Shown here piece after piece: positions 1 to 9,427 of a DNA stretch of 64,000 nucleotides (its first letter is position 1; every line of letters begins with the position of its first letter). The stretch spans positions 3,128,001 to 3,192,000 of the forward strand of contig NZ_JAJONE010000001.1 in NCBI RefSeq assembly GCF_024700075.1. Reading direction: 5' to 3'. The DNA comes from Hymenobacter sp. J193. GTDB lineage: Bacteria > Bacteroidota > Bacteroidia > Cytophagales > Hymenobacteraceae. The translations under genes were made by a program, and so were the position numbers. Under the pieces are notes generated by a model. The model made no database searches. It was not told where the DNA came from and saw only the letters and a program-made list of their open reading frames with translations.

Positions 1-103
1 CAGAATCATAATAAACCTCCGTGTAAGGCCCGACAACTCACCTGGCCGCCAGTTGCAAAAGATACGGGAAAGCCAGTGCGCACGTTCTGGGGTAAGCTCA
101 AAC

Positions 104-133
104 AAAAAAGCAGCCACGCAGGGCTGCTTTTTT
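104..133 (-). terminator. Rho-independent terminator after LysM gene
   Basis: Arms 104-115 and 122-133 are exact 12-base complements around a 6-base loop. The stem ends in six T residues when read on the minus strand, about 20 bases past the stop of the LysM gene that ends at 154. The 100 bases to the left hold no gene that can be recognised. Confidence 0.8.
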
Positions 134-153
134 ACTTTTCGCCGGAAGTTAGG

Positions 154-927
154 TTAGCGGGCGGCCTCCACGGTCAGCACTTCCCCGATTTTTACACCAT
201 CATCCGACTTGGCGTTCCAAGCTTGCAGCTGGGCGGCCTTCACGCCGTATTGCCTGGCAATGCTAAACAGCGTTTCCCCTTTCTGAACGGTGTGTTTTTT
301 CAGGGAAGTCGCAGCCTTGGGCGCTACGGTAGTCGCCGCGGGCGCAGCAGAAGCGGCTGGCCCCGTAGCCGGGTGCGGAGCAGGGGAGGGAGCCGCAGGA
401 GCAGCTGCCGGGCGCGTGGGAGCGGCAGCTGGTGCCGGAACCGGGCTGGCTGCCGCAACAGCTGGCGCGGCAGGGGCAGCCGGCTTCGGGGCCCCGATGA
501 AGCCGGCCGTCTGCAGCCGGTCGGCGGCCGACTTCAGCGCCGGGTTTTTGGCGGCGCGGGCATTGAAACCCTGAAACTGCGGGCTGCGCAGCAGAGTTTG
601 CAACTCCACCTGCCAGGGCTGCTGGCGCAGCCGCTGAGCCAGCTGCAGCTGCTGTTCGCGGGGCAGGCTGGTAGTATAGCTCTTCAGCCGCTGATTGAGC
701 GCCGGAATTTCCTGCAAAGCCGCTTCAATGCGCTTCACCGCCTGGGCGTCGCTGGGCTCGTAGTAGATGTCGTGCAGCTGCCGCACGCCGCGCTGCACGA
801 TGCCCGACATAGCCTTCACCGAGTCTTCCGACAGCGGGGCCGGGGCAGGAGTTTCGGGCAACTGTTGAGCCTGAGCGGTCAGCGCCGCACTCAAGGTCAG
901 GCAGGCAGTAAGAAAGAAATAACGCAT
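154..927 (-). CDS. Secreted LysM-domain protein
   Basis: A 257-residue exported protein. Residues 1-20 form a clear signal peptide ending in AQA/Q. Residues 22-135 are helical and have no family I recognise. Residues 140-205 are an Ala/Pro-rich flexible linker. A single LysM domain follows at about 210-255 (HTVQKGETLFSIARQYGV). LysM domains bind peptidoglycan or other GlcNAc polymers, so the protein probably sits on the wall in the periplasm. The LysM domain closely resembles the last LysM of the lytic transglycosylase that starts 41 bases upstream on the same strand, and both proteins end in the same style (IGEVL...EAA/KAA), so the two genes probably form an operon and share a domain by duplication. 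The function of the N-terminal half is unknown. Confidence 0.85.
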   Translation of the reverse strand: MRYFFLTACLTLSAALTAQAQQLPETPAPAPLSEDSVKAMSGIVQRGVRQLHDIYYEPSDAQAVKRIEAALQEIPALNQRLKSYTTSLPREQQLQLAQRLRQQPWQVELQTLLRSPQFQGFNARAAKNPALKSAADRLQTAGFIGAPKPAAPAAPAVAAASPVPAPAAAPTRPAAAPAAPSPAPHPATGPAASAAPAATTVAPKAATSLKKHTVQKGETLFSIARQYGVKAAQLQAWNAKSDDGVKIGEVLTVEAAR

Positions 928-967
928 TATAAAGACGGAAAGGCAGCTTGGGCTGAGAAAACAGAAA

Positions 968-3280
968 TTACTTGGCGGCTTTGATGAGCAGGACTTCCCC
1001 CAGCTTCAGGCTGGCGTCGGCTTTATTGTTCCATTCCTGGAGCTGCTGTACTGTCACGCCGTACTTGCGGGCAATGCTGTACATCGACTCCTTGGCCGCT
1101 ACCGTGTGCTTGATGGGCTCGGCTTCCGGGGTAGCAGCCGCTTCGGCAGCTGCGGCAGCTGGAGCAACTTCTGCCGGCGCCGTCACCCGCAACGACTGCC
1201 CAATGCGCAGGGCCGGGCTGGCAGGCAGAGCGTTCCAGGCAATAAGGTCGGCGGGGCGTAGGTTGTAGCGGCGGGCCACCCCATACAAAGTTTCCTTGGG
1301 CTGCACCACATGCAGGCCGTTGGCCGGAATCGGCTCTACTGCCGTTGCTGGTACAGCGGAAGTGGCCGAGGCAGCAGTGGCAACGGGTGCGGACGCCGTT
1401 GAGGCCGGAACTGCGGCCGTTGGTGCGGGTGCCGATGGTATTTGTGTCGGCGTTGTTTGCACCGGAGCCGCTGTAACGGGGCTGGAAGCTGGGGTAGTTG
1501 GTTTCGTTGGCGCGGCGGCTACAGGCGAGGCTGCTGCAGTTGCCGGAGCAGCCGGAGAAGCGGTGGCCGGCGCCTGAGCCACGGTTGGCTCGGAGGCGGG
1601 CTGCCGGGGCTCGTCGGCCACGGGCGTGGAAGCGGGCTGCGCGGCCGGGCGCCCGGTGTATACCGCTTTTGCCGGAGTGGTCGGAGCAGAGGTAGCGGCT
1701 GCTACCGGGGCAGCCTCAGTGGCGGCCGGCTCCGGCTGGGCTGCGGTGGGCGGAGTTTCGGTAGAGGCCGACGCAGGGCGGGCAGCAGGCTTTTTCAGCA
1801 AACGACCCAGGCCTTTGCGCTTTACGCTGTCTTCTTCTTCGGCATTTTCATTGTCGTCGAGGATGCGCTGGCCGGCGGCCGTGCGCCCGGCATATACATC
1901 GGCTTCCGCGGGCCGGCTCGGCGCGGGCTTGGCAGCCGGAGCGGGTTTAGCAGCGGCTGGCTTGGGCACCGGGGTAGCAGCACCGTGGGGACGCTCGAAG
2001 GCGGCCAGCGCGGCGGGGTTGTTTACGGGTAGATATTCCACGGCTACTTCCCGGGGACGGGTGTGCTGGAGCCATAGCAGTCGGCCTGACTTGAGTTCCT
2101 CGTTGCGGGCCATGCGGTTTTTGTGCCAGATGGCCTTGGCGCGCACCCCATATTTCTGCGACACCGTGGCCACACTTTCACCCGCCTGGGCTACGTGGTA
2201 CTCCACATCGGCCTTGTCGCGCTTTCTCTGCACGAAGTAGGCCTGACCGGGTACGATGTTGTCGAAGGCGAACAGGTCGTTGTACTGCATCAAGCGGCGC
2301 ACTTTCAGGTTGGCGCGCTTGGCCAGGGTTTCCTTGGTGTCGCCGGGCAAAGCTACTAAGGCGCGCAGGCCGTTCACGCGCACAAACTCCACGTTTTCAG
2401 GGTCAGGTTTGGGAGCATGCACCAGGGCCGTAGCGGCTTCTTTCTGCTGGCCGGCTAGGGCCGTGAGCTGCAGCGGGTCGGTGATGGGTACTACCAGGGT
2501 GTAGGCGCGGTCAGTGGGTACGGCGGTGCCGGCCAGCAGCCAGCGGTTGTGGCGGGCCACTTCCTCGGGGCTGGCGTGCAGCGTGGCCGCCACCGCCGCT
2601 AACGACTGACCGGGCGCCGCCGGAAACTCCTGGAGCAGCAGTGCCGGCTTGGGGTTGAGGCCGCAGGCGGGCTCGTAGGCTACCTTGTGAGCCAGAAACG
2701 TGAGAATGTACGGGTGCGTCTGCTCCGAAATATCCATGCGGGTAGCGCCGACATCGGTGGGCAGGGTGTAGGGTTTGGCGCCGGTAGCGCCCAGGTTGTA
2801 GGTGAGCAGGGCACTAAGCCAGTTGCGGTACTGCTGGTTGCTGCGCGTGAGGTACTGCGCGGCCGCCCGGGTAGAGGCCGTAATGTGCTTCCGCTCATCT
2901 ACCACGTCGTTCATCACCAGACCATAGTCCTGGGCCGATTCGCGCTTGAACTGCCAGTAGCCCACGGCATCGTGAATGCTCTGCGCGTCGCCCTGCAGGC
3001 CGCTTTCCTGAATGGCCAGGAAGTGGAAATCCAGCGGCACGCCTTTCTCCTGTAGCACCCGGTCGATGATAGGGAAGTAGGCATCGGCCAGTGCTACGCG
3101 GGCCTGGAAGGAAGCATTATGGCGACGCAGCGCGTCTACTTTCTGCTGCAGCGCCGTGCGGCCACCGGGGGTAAGGCGCAGCTTCAGGCCGGCAAAAGCC
3201 AGCTCGGCGGGCACCGAAACACTCTGCGCGCCGGCTACCAACGGCAGCACGCAAAGCAGGAAAAGTACTAGTCGTTTCAT
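968..3280 (-). CDS. mltD: MltD-like membrane-bound lytic transglycosylase with multiple LysM domains
   Basis: A 770-residue enzyme expected to cleave the MurNAc-GlcNAc bond of peptidoglycan non-hydrolytically. The ATG at 3280 was chosen because it opens a clean signal peptide (MKRLVLFLLCVLPLVAGAQ); a TTG five codons upstream only adds MSCSR. The SLT domain spans about 75-200, with the catalytic Glu in AIQESGLQ and the downstream YWQFKRESAQDYGL and LTYNLGATGA blocks typical of the MltD branch. Degenerate LysM-like segments lie at about 220-260, 310-355 and 360-405. A long Ala/Pro/Thr linker (about 430-640) separates them from two good LysM domains at the C-terminus. This low-complexity linker explains several long spurious antisense frames. 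It is longer than E. coli MltD because of the linker. Confidence 0.88.
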   Translation of the reverse strand: MKRLVLFLLCVLPLVAGAQSVSVPAELAFAGLKLRLTPGGRTALQQKVDALRRHNASFQARVALADAYFPIIDRVLQEKGVPLDFHFLAIQESGLQGDAQSIHDAVGYWQFKRESAQDYGLVMNDVVDERKHITASTRAAAQYLTRSNQQYRNWLSALLTYNLGATGAKPYTLPTDVGATRMDISEQTHPYILTFLAHKVAYEPACGLNPKPALLLQEFPAAPGQSLAAVAATLHASPEEVARHNRWLLAGTAVPTDRAYTLVVPITDPLQLTALAGQQKEAATALVHAPKPDPENVEFVRVNGLRALVALPGDTKETLAKRANLKVRRLMQYNDLFAFDNIVPGQAYFVQRKRDKADVEYHVAQAGESVATVSQKYGVRAKAIWHKNRMARNEELKSGRLLWLQHTRPREVAVEYLPVNNPAALAAFERPHGAATPVPKPAAAKPAPAAKPAPSRPAEADVYAGRTAAGQRILDDNENAEEEDSVKRKGLGRLLKKPAARPASASTETPPTAAQPEPAATEAAPVAAATSAPTTPAKAVYTGRPAAQPASTPVADEPRQPASEPTVAQAPATASPAAPATAAASPVAAAPTKPTTPASSPVTAAPVQTTPTQIPSAPAPTAAVPASTASAPVATAASATSAVPATAVEPIPANGLHVVQPKETLYGVARRYNLRPADLIAWNALPASPALRIGQSLRVTAPAEVAPAAAAAEAAATPEAEPIKHTVAAKESMYSIARKYGVTVQQLQEWNNKADASLKLGEVLLIKAAK

Positions 3281-3382
3281 ACGTGAGCAGCTCAAACAAG
3301 GCCCTGGCCGACGGGCCGCCGCGCCTCTTAGCTTACAAAGTAGGGGAAAAATTCCGGGGGCTTCAGTTCGAAACAGGAAAAA

Positions 3383-3422
3383 AACGCCCCTGCATCAGCC
3401 AACGGGCCGGCGCAGGGGCGTT
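3383..3422 (-). terminator. Terminator of the outer-membrane receptor gene
   Basis: Eleven-base exact arms (3383-3393 and 3412-3422) form a GC-rich hairpin followed, on the minus strand, by a run of seven T. It lies 20 bases past the stop of the receptor gene that ends at 3443. The rest of the interval 3281-3442 shows no other feature. Confidence 0.8.
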
Positions 3423-3442
3423 CTGAGAGCCAGGAAATTGGA

Positions 3443-6403
3443 TTACCGCGGGCCACCACCGGGCGGCGGACCACCCACGCCGCCGGCGCCACCACCTGGA
3501 ACGCCGCCGGGACCATCAGGCCGGTTGCCGCGCTGCGGCCGGCCGGTATCCGGAGCGTCGTCGCGGCTGCCGGCCGGGCCGAAGGCGCGCAGGTTGTAAG
3601 TGAAGGCCAGCATCAGGTAGCGCTGCAGAATGTTGGTGCGCACGTCCTCAGTATAGGCCGGCAGAATGTTGCGCTGGATGCTGTTGTTCTGGCCCAGCAA
3701 GTCGAAAGCGTACACCTGCAGCTCGCCCTGCTGCTTGGCAAACAGCTTCTTGCCCAGGCTGGCGTTCCAGAGCACAAAGTTCTGGTTGTAGCCCGCCGAG
3801 AGGCCCGAGTACGACACGTGGTTCACGTCCGACTTGAGCGTGATGCCCTTGGTGATAATCCAGCTAAAGCGCAGCGTGGTGTTCTGGCGGAAGTAGCGGC
3901 TGTTTACCTGGGTGCCCAGGGAGTTGCGCACGTACGTTTGGGTGGAGTTCGAGGACAGTGTGAAGTCCAGCTCCGGGCTGATGTTGCTGCTGAGGGCGGC
4001 CCCAAAGCCAAAGGCCGGCGTGCGGTTGTAGTTCAACTGGTCGTTTACGAACCCGGGCGTTTGCTGGTAGGTGGCCGAAGCGTTCAGGTTTAGGTTCGAC
4101 TTCAGCACCGTGATGGGCATGCCATAAGTGAGGGCCGAGCGAAGAGAATATTGCTGGTTGAGGTTGATGGGCTGGGTGATCTGGCCCCCGGCCGGCACCA
4201 CCACGCCTCCGATGCTGGTAGGCTCCCGCACGATGCGCGTGGCGTTGGTGATGTAGTTATCGGTATAGGAGCCGCCTAGGAGCGCGAAAAACGAGCGGGA
4301 GTTTTCGGGCTGGGCCGCCGAGTAGCGCACGAACACGTTGTGCTGAAACTCCTGCTCCAGGGCCGCATTGCCGATGGTAATCTGCAGCGGATTGGAGTTG
4401 TTTACCACTTCCTGCAGCTGGCTGATGCTGGGGTTGCTGGTACGCATGCGGTAGGTCAGGCGCAGGTTCTGCTGCTTCGAGAAGTTGTAGCGCAGCATGG
4501 CGTTGGGCAGCACGTTCAGAAAGTCGCGGCTGATGCGGGTGTCCCGCGGGAAGTCCTGCTGGTTGCGCAGGGAGGCATACTGCACGTCGGCGCCCACACT
4601 CCACTGAAATTCCTTGTTGTTGAAGCGGTAGCTCAGGCCCCCGCTCTGGGTAAGGTAGCGGCTGGTGAAAACGTTGCTCAGGCTGTCGTTGAAGGCGGTA
4701 TAACGGCCTGTGTTGGTATCGAAGTTGTAGGTGCGCTTGTCGGAATCGTTGGGGGCATAGGAGGCATTGTAGCTGAACTGCAGCTGGCTGAACTGGTTGA
4801 GCGGCTCGGTATAGTTCGCATCGGCGCGCCAGCTCCAGCCCGTCTGATCCAGGCGCGAGTACTGGTCGGTCAGGCTTTCCGCCACCGGATCGGAGGTAAA
4901 GTCGGCGCTGCGGCTGGTGAGGTAGTTGCTGCCGTTGCGGCGGTTGTAGCCCACGTTCAGGCCCAGAGAAAAGGTGCGCCCGCGCTTCAGGAAGCGGTGC
5001 CGGTAGAGCAGGGAATTGGCGAAGTTGATACCCGTCTGGGCCGAGCGGTAGGCGCTGTTGTTGGTGCTCTGGGTACTGTCAGAAGCGCTGGCTTCGGCAA
5101 AATCCTTGAACAGCAGCCCTTCCAGCGTGCTGTTGCTGGTGTTGCGCTGCACCGAGAGCGTGGGCCGCCAGAGCAGGGAGTTCAGCGAGTCGAACTTGTG
5201 CTCCAGGCGCAGGTTGAAGCGGTTGTTGATGTTGCGGCTGCTCCCGCGCGAGTCCTCGTTGTAGCGCAGCTCGTCGGCGGTGTAGCTGCGGGCCGTGGTG
5301 CTGAGCAGGTTGTTGTTGGAAAGGTTGAAGAAGTAGCTGCCCTGCACCTCGGTTTTGGCGCCGAAGGAGTTGGAGTAGTTGATGCCCAGCGCGTGGGTGC
5401 GCGAAATACCGTTGTTCTGGTTTACCAGGAAGTCGCCGGAGTTGTTGCCGCCGCCGCCACCGCCCTGGTTTCCGCCCGGTCCGCCACCGCGGCCGCCGCG
5501 CCCACCGCCGCCCTGGCGCGAGTTGCCCACCACACCCAGCAAATCCTCGGTGCCGAAGTTCTGCTCGTTGACGTTGTTGGACAAGGCCAGCACCGAAATC
5601 CGCCGCTTGTCTTTAAAGGAATTGATGTTGCCGTTGATGCGGTACTTGCCGCCATCCTTATCAGGACCGTAGCCGGCCACCACGCGCCCAAACTGCCCGT
5701 TGCGGAAGGAAGGCTTGGTGATGATGTTGATGGTTTTCTGCTGGTTGCCGTCGTCGAAGCCTGTGAACTGGCTTTGGTCGGAGGCGCGGTCATACACCTG
5801 AATCTTGTCAATCACCTCGGCCGGAATGTTTCGGAGCACGGCGTCGGGGTCGTTGCCAAAAAACTCCTTGCCATCCACCAGCACGCGCTGCACCTGCTCG
5901 CCCTGGGCCTGCACCTTGCCGTTGGCATCTACCGTCACACCGGGCATCTTGGTAATCAGGTCCTGGGCGTTGGCGTCGGGGTTGGTTTTGAAGGCGCGGG
6001 AATCGTACTGGGCTGTGTCGCCCTTCTGTATAGCGGCGGGGGCGCGGCCCGTTACTTCTACCCCTTTCAGCTGCACGCCTCCGGCCTGTAGGGCCACGGC
6101 GCCTACCTCCAGGGTCTCATCGGTGACTTCCAACGTGCGCTCCACGTTTTGGTAGCCCAAAAAGGAAATGGTAAGCTGGTAAGTGCCGGCGGGCACCTCG
6201 CTAATCACAAAGTTACCTTCGGTATCTACGGCCGTGCCCAGCTTCTGGGCGCCGGGCTGGCGCGTGAGCACCACGTTGGCCCCAATCAGCGGCGACTGGT
6301 CTTTGCCGTCCAGCACGCGGCCGCGCACCGTGGTGGTCTGGGCCAACAGGCTGGTGAAAGAGCTGAAAACAAGGAAAATACTAAGGAAAAGAGCTTTTTG
6401 CAT
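3443..6403 (-). CDS. TonB-dependent receptor-like outer-membrane beta-barrel protein
   Basis: A 986-residue outer-membrane protein. The ATG at 6403 starts a signal peptide (MQKALFLSIFLVFSSFTSL); the ATG seven codons upstream would spoil it. Order of domains: carboxypeptidase-regulatory-like beta-sandwich at about 25-110 (VRGRVLDGKDQSPLIGANVV), plug domain at about 115-230 with the PGVTVDANGKVQAQGE and RVLVDGKEFFGNDP blocks, then a barrel of the OMP_b-brl_3 type. A glycine-rich stretch at about 300-325 and a Gly/Pro-rich tail in the last 35 residues are unusual low-complexity segments. No SusD partner lies next to it, so this is not a standard glycan-utilisation pair; members of this barrel family are often of unknown substrate. 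The substrate cannot be told from sequence. Confidence 0.88.
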   Translation of the reverse strand: MQKALFLSIFLVFSSFTSLLAQTTTVRGRVLDGKDQSPLIGANVVLTRQPGAQKLGTAVDTEGNFVISEVPAGTYQLTISFLGYQNVERTLEVTDETLEVGAVALQAGGVQLKGVEVTGRAPAAIQKGDTAQYDSRAFKTNPDANAQDLITKMPGVTVDANGKVQAQGEQVQRVLVDGKEFFGNDPDAVLRNIPAEVIDKIQVYDRASDQSQFTGFDDGNQQKTINIITKPSFRNGQFGRVVAGYGPDKDGGKYRINGNINSFKDKRRISVLALSNNVNEQNFGTEDLLGVVGNSRQGGGGRGGRGGGPGGNQGGGGGGNNSGDFLVNQNNGISRTHALGINYSNSFGAKTEVQGSYFFNLSNNNLLSTTARSYTADELRYNEDSRGSSRNINNRFNLRLEHKFDSLNSLLWRPTLSVQRNTSNSTLEGLLFKDFAEASASDSTQSTNNSAYRSAQTGINFANSLLYRHRFLKRGRTFSLGLNVGYNRRNGSNYLTSRSADFTSDPVAESLTDQYSRLDQTGWSWRADANYTEPLNQFSQLQFSYNASYAPNDSDKRTYNFDTNTGRYTAFNDSLSNVFTSRYLTQSGGLSYRFNNKEFQWSVGADVQYASLRNQQDFPRDTRISRDFLNVLPNAMLRYNFSKQQNLRLTYRMRTSNPSISQLQEVVNNSNPLQITIGNAALEQEFQHNVFVRYSAAQPENSRSFFALLGGSYTDNYITNATRIVREPTSIGGVVVPAGGQITQPINLNQQYSLRSALTYGMPITVLKSNLNLNASATYQQTPGFVNDQLNYNRTPAFGFGAALSSNISPELDFTLSSNSTQTYVRNSLGTQVNSRYFRQNTTLRFSWIITKGITLKSDVNHVSYSGLSAGYNQNFVLWNASLGKKLFAKQQGELQVYAFDLLGQNNSIQRNILPAYTEDVRTNILQRYLMLAFTYNLRAFGPAGSRDDAPDTGRPQRGNRPDGPGGVPGGGAGGVGGPPPGGGPR

Positions 6404-6497
6404 CACGTCTTGACAAGGCCACATGAGACCATAGACGTAACTTTTGCTTTGGCGTTTAAACCGGCGCCCAAAAAAGGCAAGTTTTCAGACAGACGCG

Positions 6498-7148
6498 TTA
6501 GCACTTGCGTACCAGCAGCAGCCCGTCGCGCAGGGGCAGCAGCACGTTTTCCACCCGCGCATCGGCCTGCACCTTGGCATTGAAGGCGCGCACGGCGTGG
6601 GTGTCTTTGTCGGCGGGCTTCACGGGGTAATCGTCCAGCACCTTGCCGCCCCACAGCACGTTGTCGATGAGCAGGAAGCCGCCGGGGCGCACCTGAGGCA
6701 GCACCAGCTCATAGTAGGTGTCGTTGTTGATTTTGTCAGCATCAATAAACACCAGGTCCCAGGTTTCGGTCAGCGCGGGCAGAATCTGGCGGGCGTCGCC
6801 GATGTGCAGGTGAATCTGCTCAGAAAGCCCGGCTTCGGCTTCGGCTACGTAGCGCCGGATGCGGCTTTCCAGCTCGGGGTTCTGCTCCACGGTGTGCAGC
6901 TCGCCGCCTTCTGCCAGCCCTTCGGCCAGGCACAGCGCCGAGTAGCCCGTGAACGTGCCCAGCTCCAGCACCCGCCGCGGCCGTACCATGTGGCTGAGCA
7001 TACTCAGCAGCCGCCCCTGCGCATGGCCCGAGAGCATGCGCGCGTGCAGCAGTTGCACATGAGTTTCGCGGTTGAGGCGGGCCAGCAGCGGGCTTTCCGG
7101 GGAAGTATGGCAGTCGGCGTAAAGCTGGGCGTCGTCGGCGGAGTACAT
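6498..7148 (-). CDS. Class I SAM-dependent O-methyltransferase (caffeoyl-CoA OMT/TrmR-like family)
   Basis: A 216-residue cytosolic methyltransferase. SAM-binding motif I is VLELGTFTGYSALCLAEGL at about 80-98, the acidic residue follows in LHTVEQNPEL, and the metal-binding or catalytic block is WDLVFIDADKINNDTYYE with LIDNVLWGGKV, the signature of the methyltransferase-3 family (COMT-like). Length and motif spacing match bacterial members such as YrrM/TrmR, some of which methylate tRNA wobble uridine derivatives; the substrate here is not decided. Its start lies 10 bases after the stop of the SRA-HNH gene, so the two are probably co-transcribed, although no functional link is evident: this is not a DNA methyltransferase. 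Confidence 0.9.
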   Translation of the reverse strand: MYSADDAQLYADCHTSPESPLLARLNRETHVQLLHARMLSGHAQGRLLSMLSHMVRPRRVLELGTFTGYSALCLAEGLAEGGELHTVEQNPELESRIRRYVAEAEAGLSEQIHLHIGDARQILPALTETWDLVFIDADKINNDTYYELVLPQVRPGGFLLIDNVLWGGKVLDDYPVKPADKDTHAVRAFNAKVQADARVENVLLPLRDGLLLVRKC

Positions 7149-7158
7149 TAAGCGAAGA

Positions 7159-8061
7159 TCAGATAGGGGAGGAGTGATATAAGTGAGCTTGATGGTACTG
7201 CAGGAACTGGCTGTCTATCCTATGAGTATCCACGGTGCGCAGCTGGCCAGCTAGCCCCAGCAGGGAAAAGTCGTCATTGATAGCAAAGCTGCCCAAGTCA
7301 AACAAAACGTGGTGGTTCGGGCATAGGCACAACACATTGCTCAAAGTATCGGGGCCGTGGTGCGGGACGCCCACGGGCTTAATATGTGCCGCCTCAGCAT
7401 AGGGGCCAACCGGGCCTTCCAGCCGCAGGCCGCAGACCTGGCACCGAAAGTCGTGGAGCTCCTTAACCAAGCGGCTAACGGCCGTATCCCGCACGATTCG
7501 CAAGACCGTGGTTTCGCGGCGCAGCGCCGAATCATAAGCCGCCGCTGGTTCCTGGGCGGAATTAAATAAGGTAGGGGCAGCGGCGGCTGTTTCCTCTGCT
7601 ACTAGCAGCGGGGCCAGTGCTTCCAGCCGAAAGCGCCACACCTCAAAACCGGATTTGCCGACCGCCCGCCAAAAGCTGGCTACCCGGTAGAGGCCGCTGT
7701 AGCGGTAAAACGTTGCGCCCGGCTCTTTTATCTTTCGAATGACTCTGACAGGCAGCCCGGTAGATTGATTACGGGCCAGCTCCAGGTTGGCTCCCGCCAA
7801 AACCTGGTGTGCCACCTGTTGTCCGGTTTCCTGGCTGCGGCTGCCTTTGCCCGTGTAGATAATGACGTTGCCATAGTCCTCATCATCCTCATAGGCCCCC
7901 GACAGTACAATAGATTCGGCACCTACGCCGCGCCGGGCGCTGATGCCGGCCTGGGTTTGTCGATGAACGCCGGCCCCCCATAACGCCAGCCGATTTTCGA
8001 ATTCATACCCGGGTGCTACCCCGGGTATTTCTCCAAAAATGATAATCGGCTGCTTCGTCAT
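7159..8061 (-). CDS. SRA-HNH modification-dependent (type IV) restriction endonuclease
   Basis: A 300-residue two-domain protein. Residues 5-150 match the YDG/SRA fold that flips out modified cytosine: FGEIPGVAPGYEF, the AGISARRGVGAESIVLSG block, DYGNVIIYTG, and the LPVRVIRK and YSGLYRV strands. Residues 200-262 are an HNH nuclease with paired cysteines C207/C210, the AAHIKPVG histidine (H226), and a LCLCPNHHVLFD zinc/metal block ending in the catalytic HH pair. SRA-HNH proteins of this size are known to cut DNA containing 5-methylcytosine or 5-hydroxymethylcytosine. No DNA methyltransferase or second restriction subunit is nearby, consistent with a stand-alone type IV defence enzyme. Modification specificity is not readable from sequence. 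Confidence 0.9.
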   Translation of the reverse strand: MTKQPIIIFGEIPGVAPGYEFENRLALWGAGVHRQTQAGISARRGVGAESIVLSGAYEDDEDYGNVIIYTGKGSRSQETGQQVAHQVLAGANLELARNQSTGLPVRVIRKIKEPGATFYRYSGLYRVASFWRAVGKSGFEVWRFRLEALAPLLVAEETAAAAPTLFNSAQEPAAAYDSALRRETTVLRIVRDTAVSRLVKELHDFRCQVCGLRLEGPVGPYAEAAHIKPVGVPHHGPDTLSNVLCLCPNHHVLFDLGSFAINDDFSLLGLAGQLRTVDTHRIDSQFLQYHQAHLYHSSPI

Positions 8062-8089
8062 ATGATGCTGGAAAAGCTGAAAAGTACCG

Positions 8090-9322
8090 CTACTCCGGCA
8101 GGTACTGCAGCACGCTCAGGTTGTCTTCGCGCAACAGATCCTGGGCAATGCCCTGCAGCTCCGGGGCCGTGATGCGCTTGATTCGCTCAAAGATTTCGGT
8201 GAGGGGCTCCACGCGGCCCAGGTCAAGGGTGCTTTTGGCCAGCAGCTGCATCAGGCCGCCGTTGCTTTCCTCGGCCATGGCTAGCTGGCCCATCAGCTGC
8301 TCCTTGGCCACGTGCAGCTGGGAGGTGCCCAGGGTTTTGTCGCGCAGCAGCTTCAGCTCCTTTTGCACCAGGGATATGGTGCGGTTCACCTGCTTTTTCT
8401 CCGTGCCAAAGTAGATGCCGAACAGTCCCGTGTCGGTGTAGGGCGAGTAGGTGGAGCCGATGGTGTACACCAGGCCGTATTTCTCACGCACGGCCAGATT
8501 CAGGCGAGAGTTCATGCCGGGGCCGCCCAGCAGGTTGTTGAGCAGGAAAAACGGAATCCGCCGCTCGTCCTCAATGGCGTAGGCCGCGCCCCCAATCAGG
8601 CAGTGAGCCTGGGTAATGGGCTTGTGCTCGGTGCGGGAGAGCGGCTGGTAGCCCGCAAACGCCACCCGGGGCCGCTCACCCAGCCGGGCCGGCAGCGGGG
8701 CCAGGTACTTATCGGCCAGGCGCTTCACTTCCTTGAAGGGTAGGTTGCTCACGGAACTGAACACGAGCCGGTCGGTGCGCACGTTTTCCTGCAGAAACTG
8801 CCGGAAATCGGGCTGCTGGAAGCCACTTACGCTTTCCCGCGTGCCCAGAATATTGTGGCCCAGGGAATGGCTGCCAAACACCACGGCGTCGAAGTCGTCG
8901 ATGATGGCGTCCTCGGGGGCATCCACGTACATGGCCATTTCCTCCAGAATCACGCCGCGCTCCTTCTCGATTTCCTTTTCGGGGAATACGGAGTGAAACG
9001 TCAGGTCCGTCAGCAGCTCAAATGCCCGCTCGAAGTGGGTGCTGAGCAGAGAGGCGTAAAAGCAGATTTTCTCCTTGGTGGTATAGGCGTTCAACTCCCC
9101 GCCCACGGTTTCGAGCCGGTTCAGGATATGAAAGCTCTTGCGCTTCTCGGTGCCTTTGAAGGCCATATGCTCCCAGAAGTGGGCCAGGCCCTGCTGGGCC
9201 GGCTTTTCGTCGCGGGAGCCGATGTCGAGCAGAAAGCCGCAGTGCGCAATTTTGGTGTGCAGTACTTGTTTATGCAGAACCCGGATGCCGTTGGGCAGCT
9301 CGTACAGGTCGTATTCAGACAT
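8090..9322 (-). CDS. M16 family zinc metallopeptidase
   Basis: A 410-residue protein of the insulinase/mitochondrial processing peptidase family. The inverted zinc motif HxxEH is present as HFWEH at residues 48-52, with the downstream glutamate in the KERGVILEEMAMYVDAPED block. The second, inactive half-domain follows from about residue 170, with the Arg/Tyr block REKYGLVYTIGSTYSPYTD near 290. No signal peptide is visible, so the enzyme should be cytoplasmic. It is a single M16 unit of about 45 kDa, which in this family normally dimerises. It precedes the SRA-HNH gene by 28 bases on the same strand and may be the first gene of that operon. Confidence 0.92.
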   Translation of the reverse strand: MSEYDLYELPNGIRVLHKQVLHTKIAHCGFLLDIGSRDEKPAQQGLAHFWEHMAFKGTEKRKSFHILNRLETVGGELNAYTTKEKICFYASLLSTHFERAFELLTDLTFHSVFPEKEIEKERGVILEEMAMYVDAPEDAIIDDFDAVVFGSHSLGHNILGTRESVSGFQQPDFRQFLQENVRTDRLVFSSVSNLPFKEVKRLADKYLAPLPARLGERPRVAFAGYQPLSRTEHKPITQAHCLIGGAAYAIEDERRIPFFLLNNLLGGPGMNSRLNLAVREKYGLVYTIGSTYSPYTDTGLFGIYFGTEKKQVNRTISLVQKELKLLRDKTLGTSQLHVAKEQLMGQLAMAEESNGGLMQLLAKSTLDLGRVEPLTEIFERIKRITAPELQGIAQDLLREDNLSVLQYLPE

Positions 9323-9427
9323 TTGATGGGGTCTTGGAGTCTTAGGGTCATGGGGATTCGGCTGGCGGCCAACCCCGACCCGGCCCAGTATAACCGGCCA
9401 GCCGGCTTTCTGGGTTTCAGGAATCTA

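Noticed and set aside
4340-6091. 583-codon plus-strand open frame opposite the outer-membrane receptor
   Set aside because: No recognisable motif, Val/Ala-rich composition, and lies fully antisense to a well-supported gene; typical high-G+C shadow.
6498-7148. Idea that the methyltransferase next to SRA-HNH is a DNA methylase partner
   Set aside because: Its motifs are those of COMT-like O-methyltransferases; the DNA methylase PC or DPPY motifs are absent.
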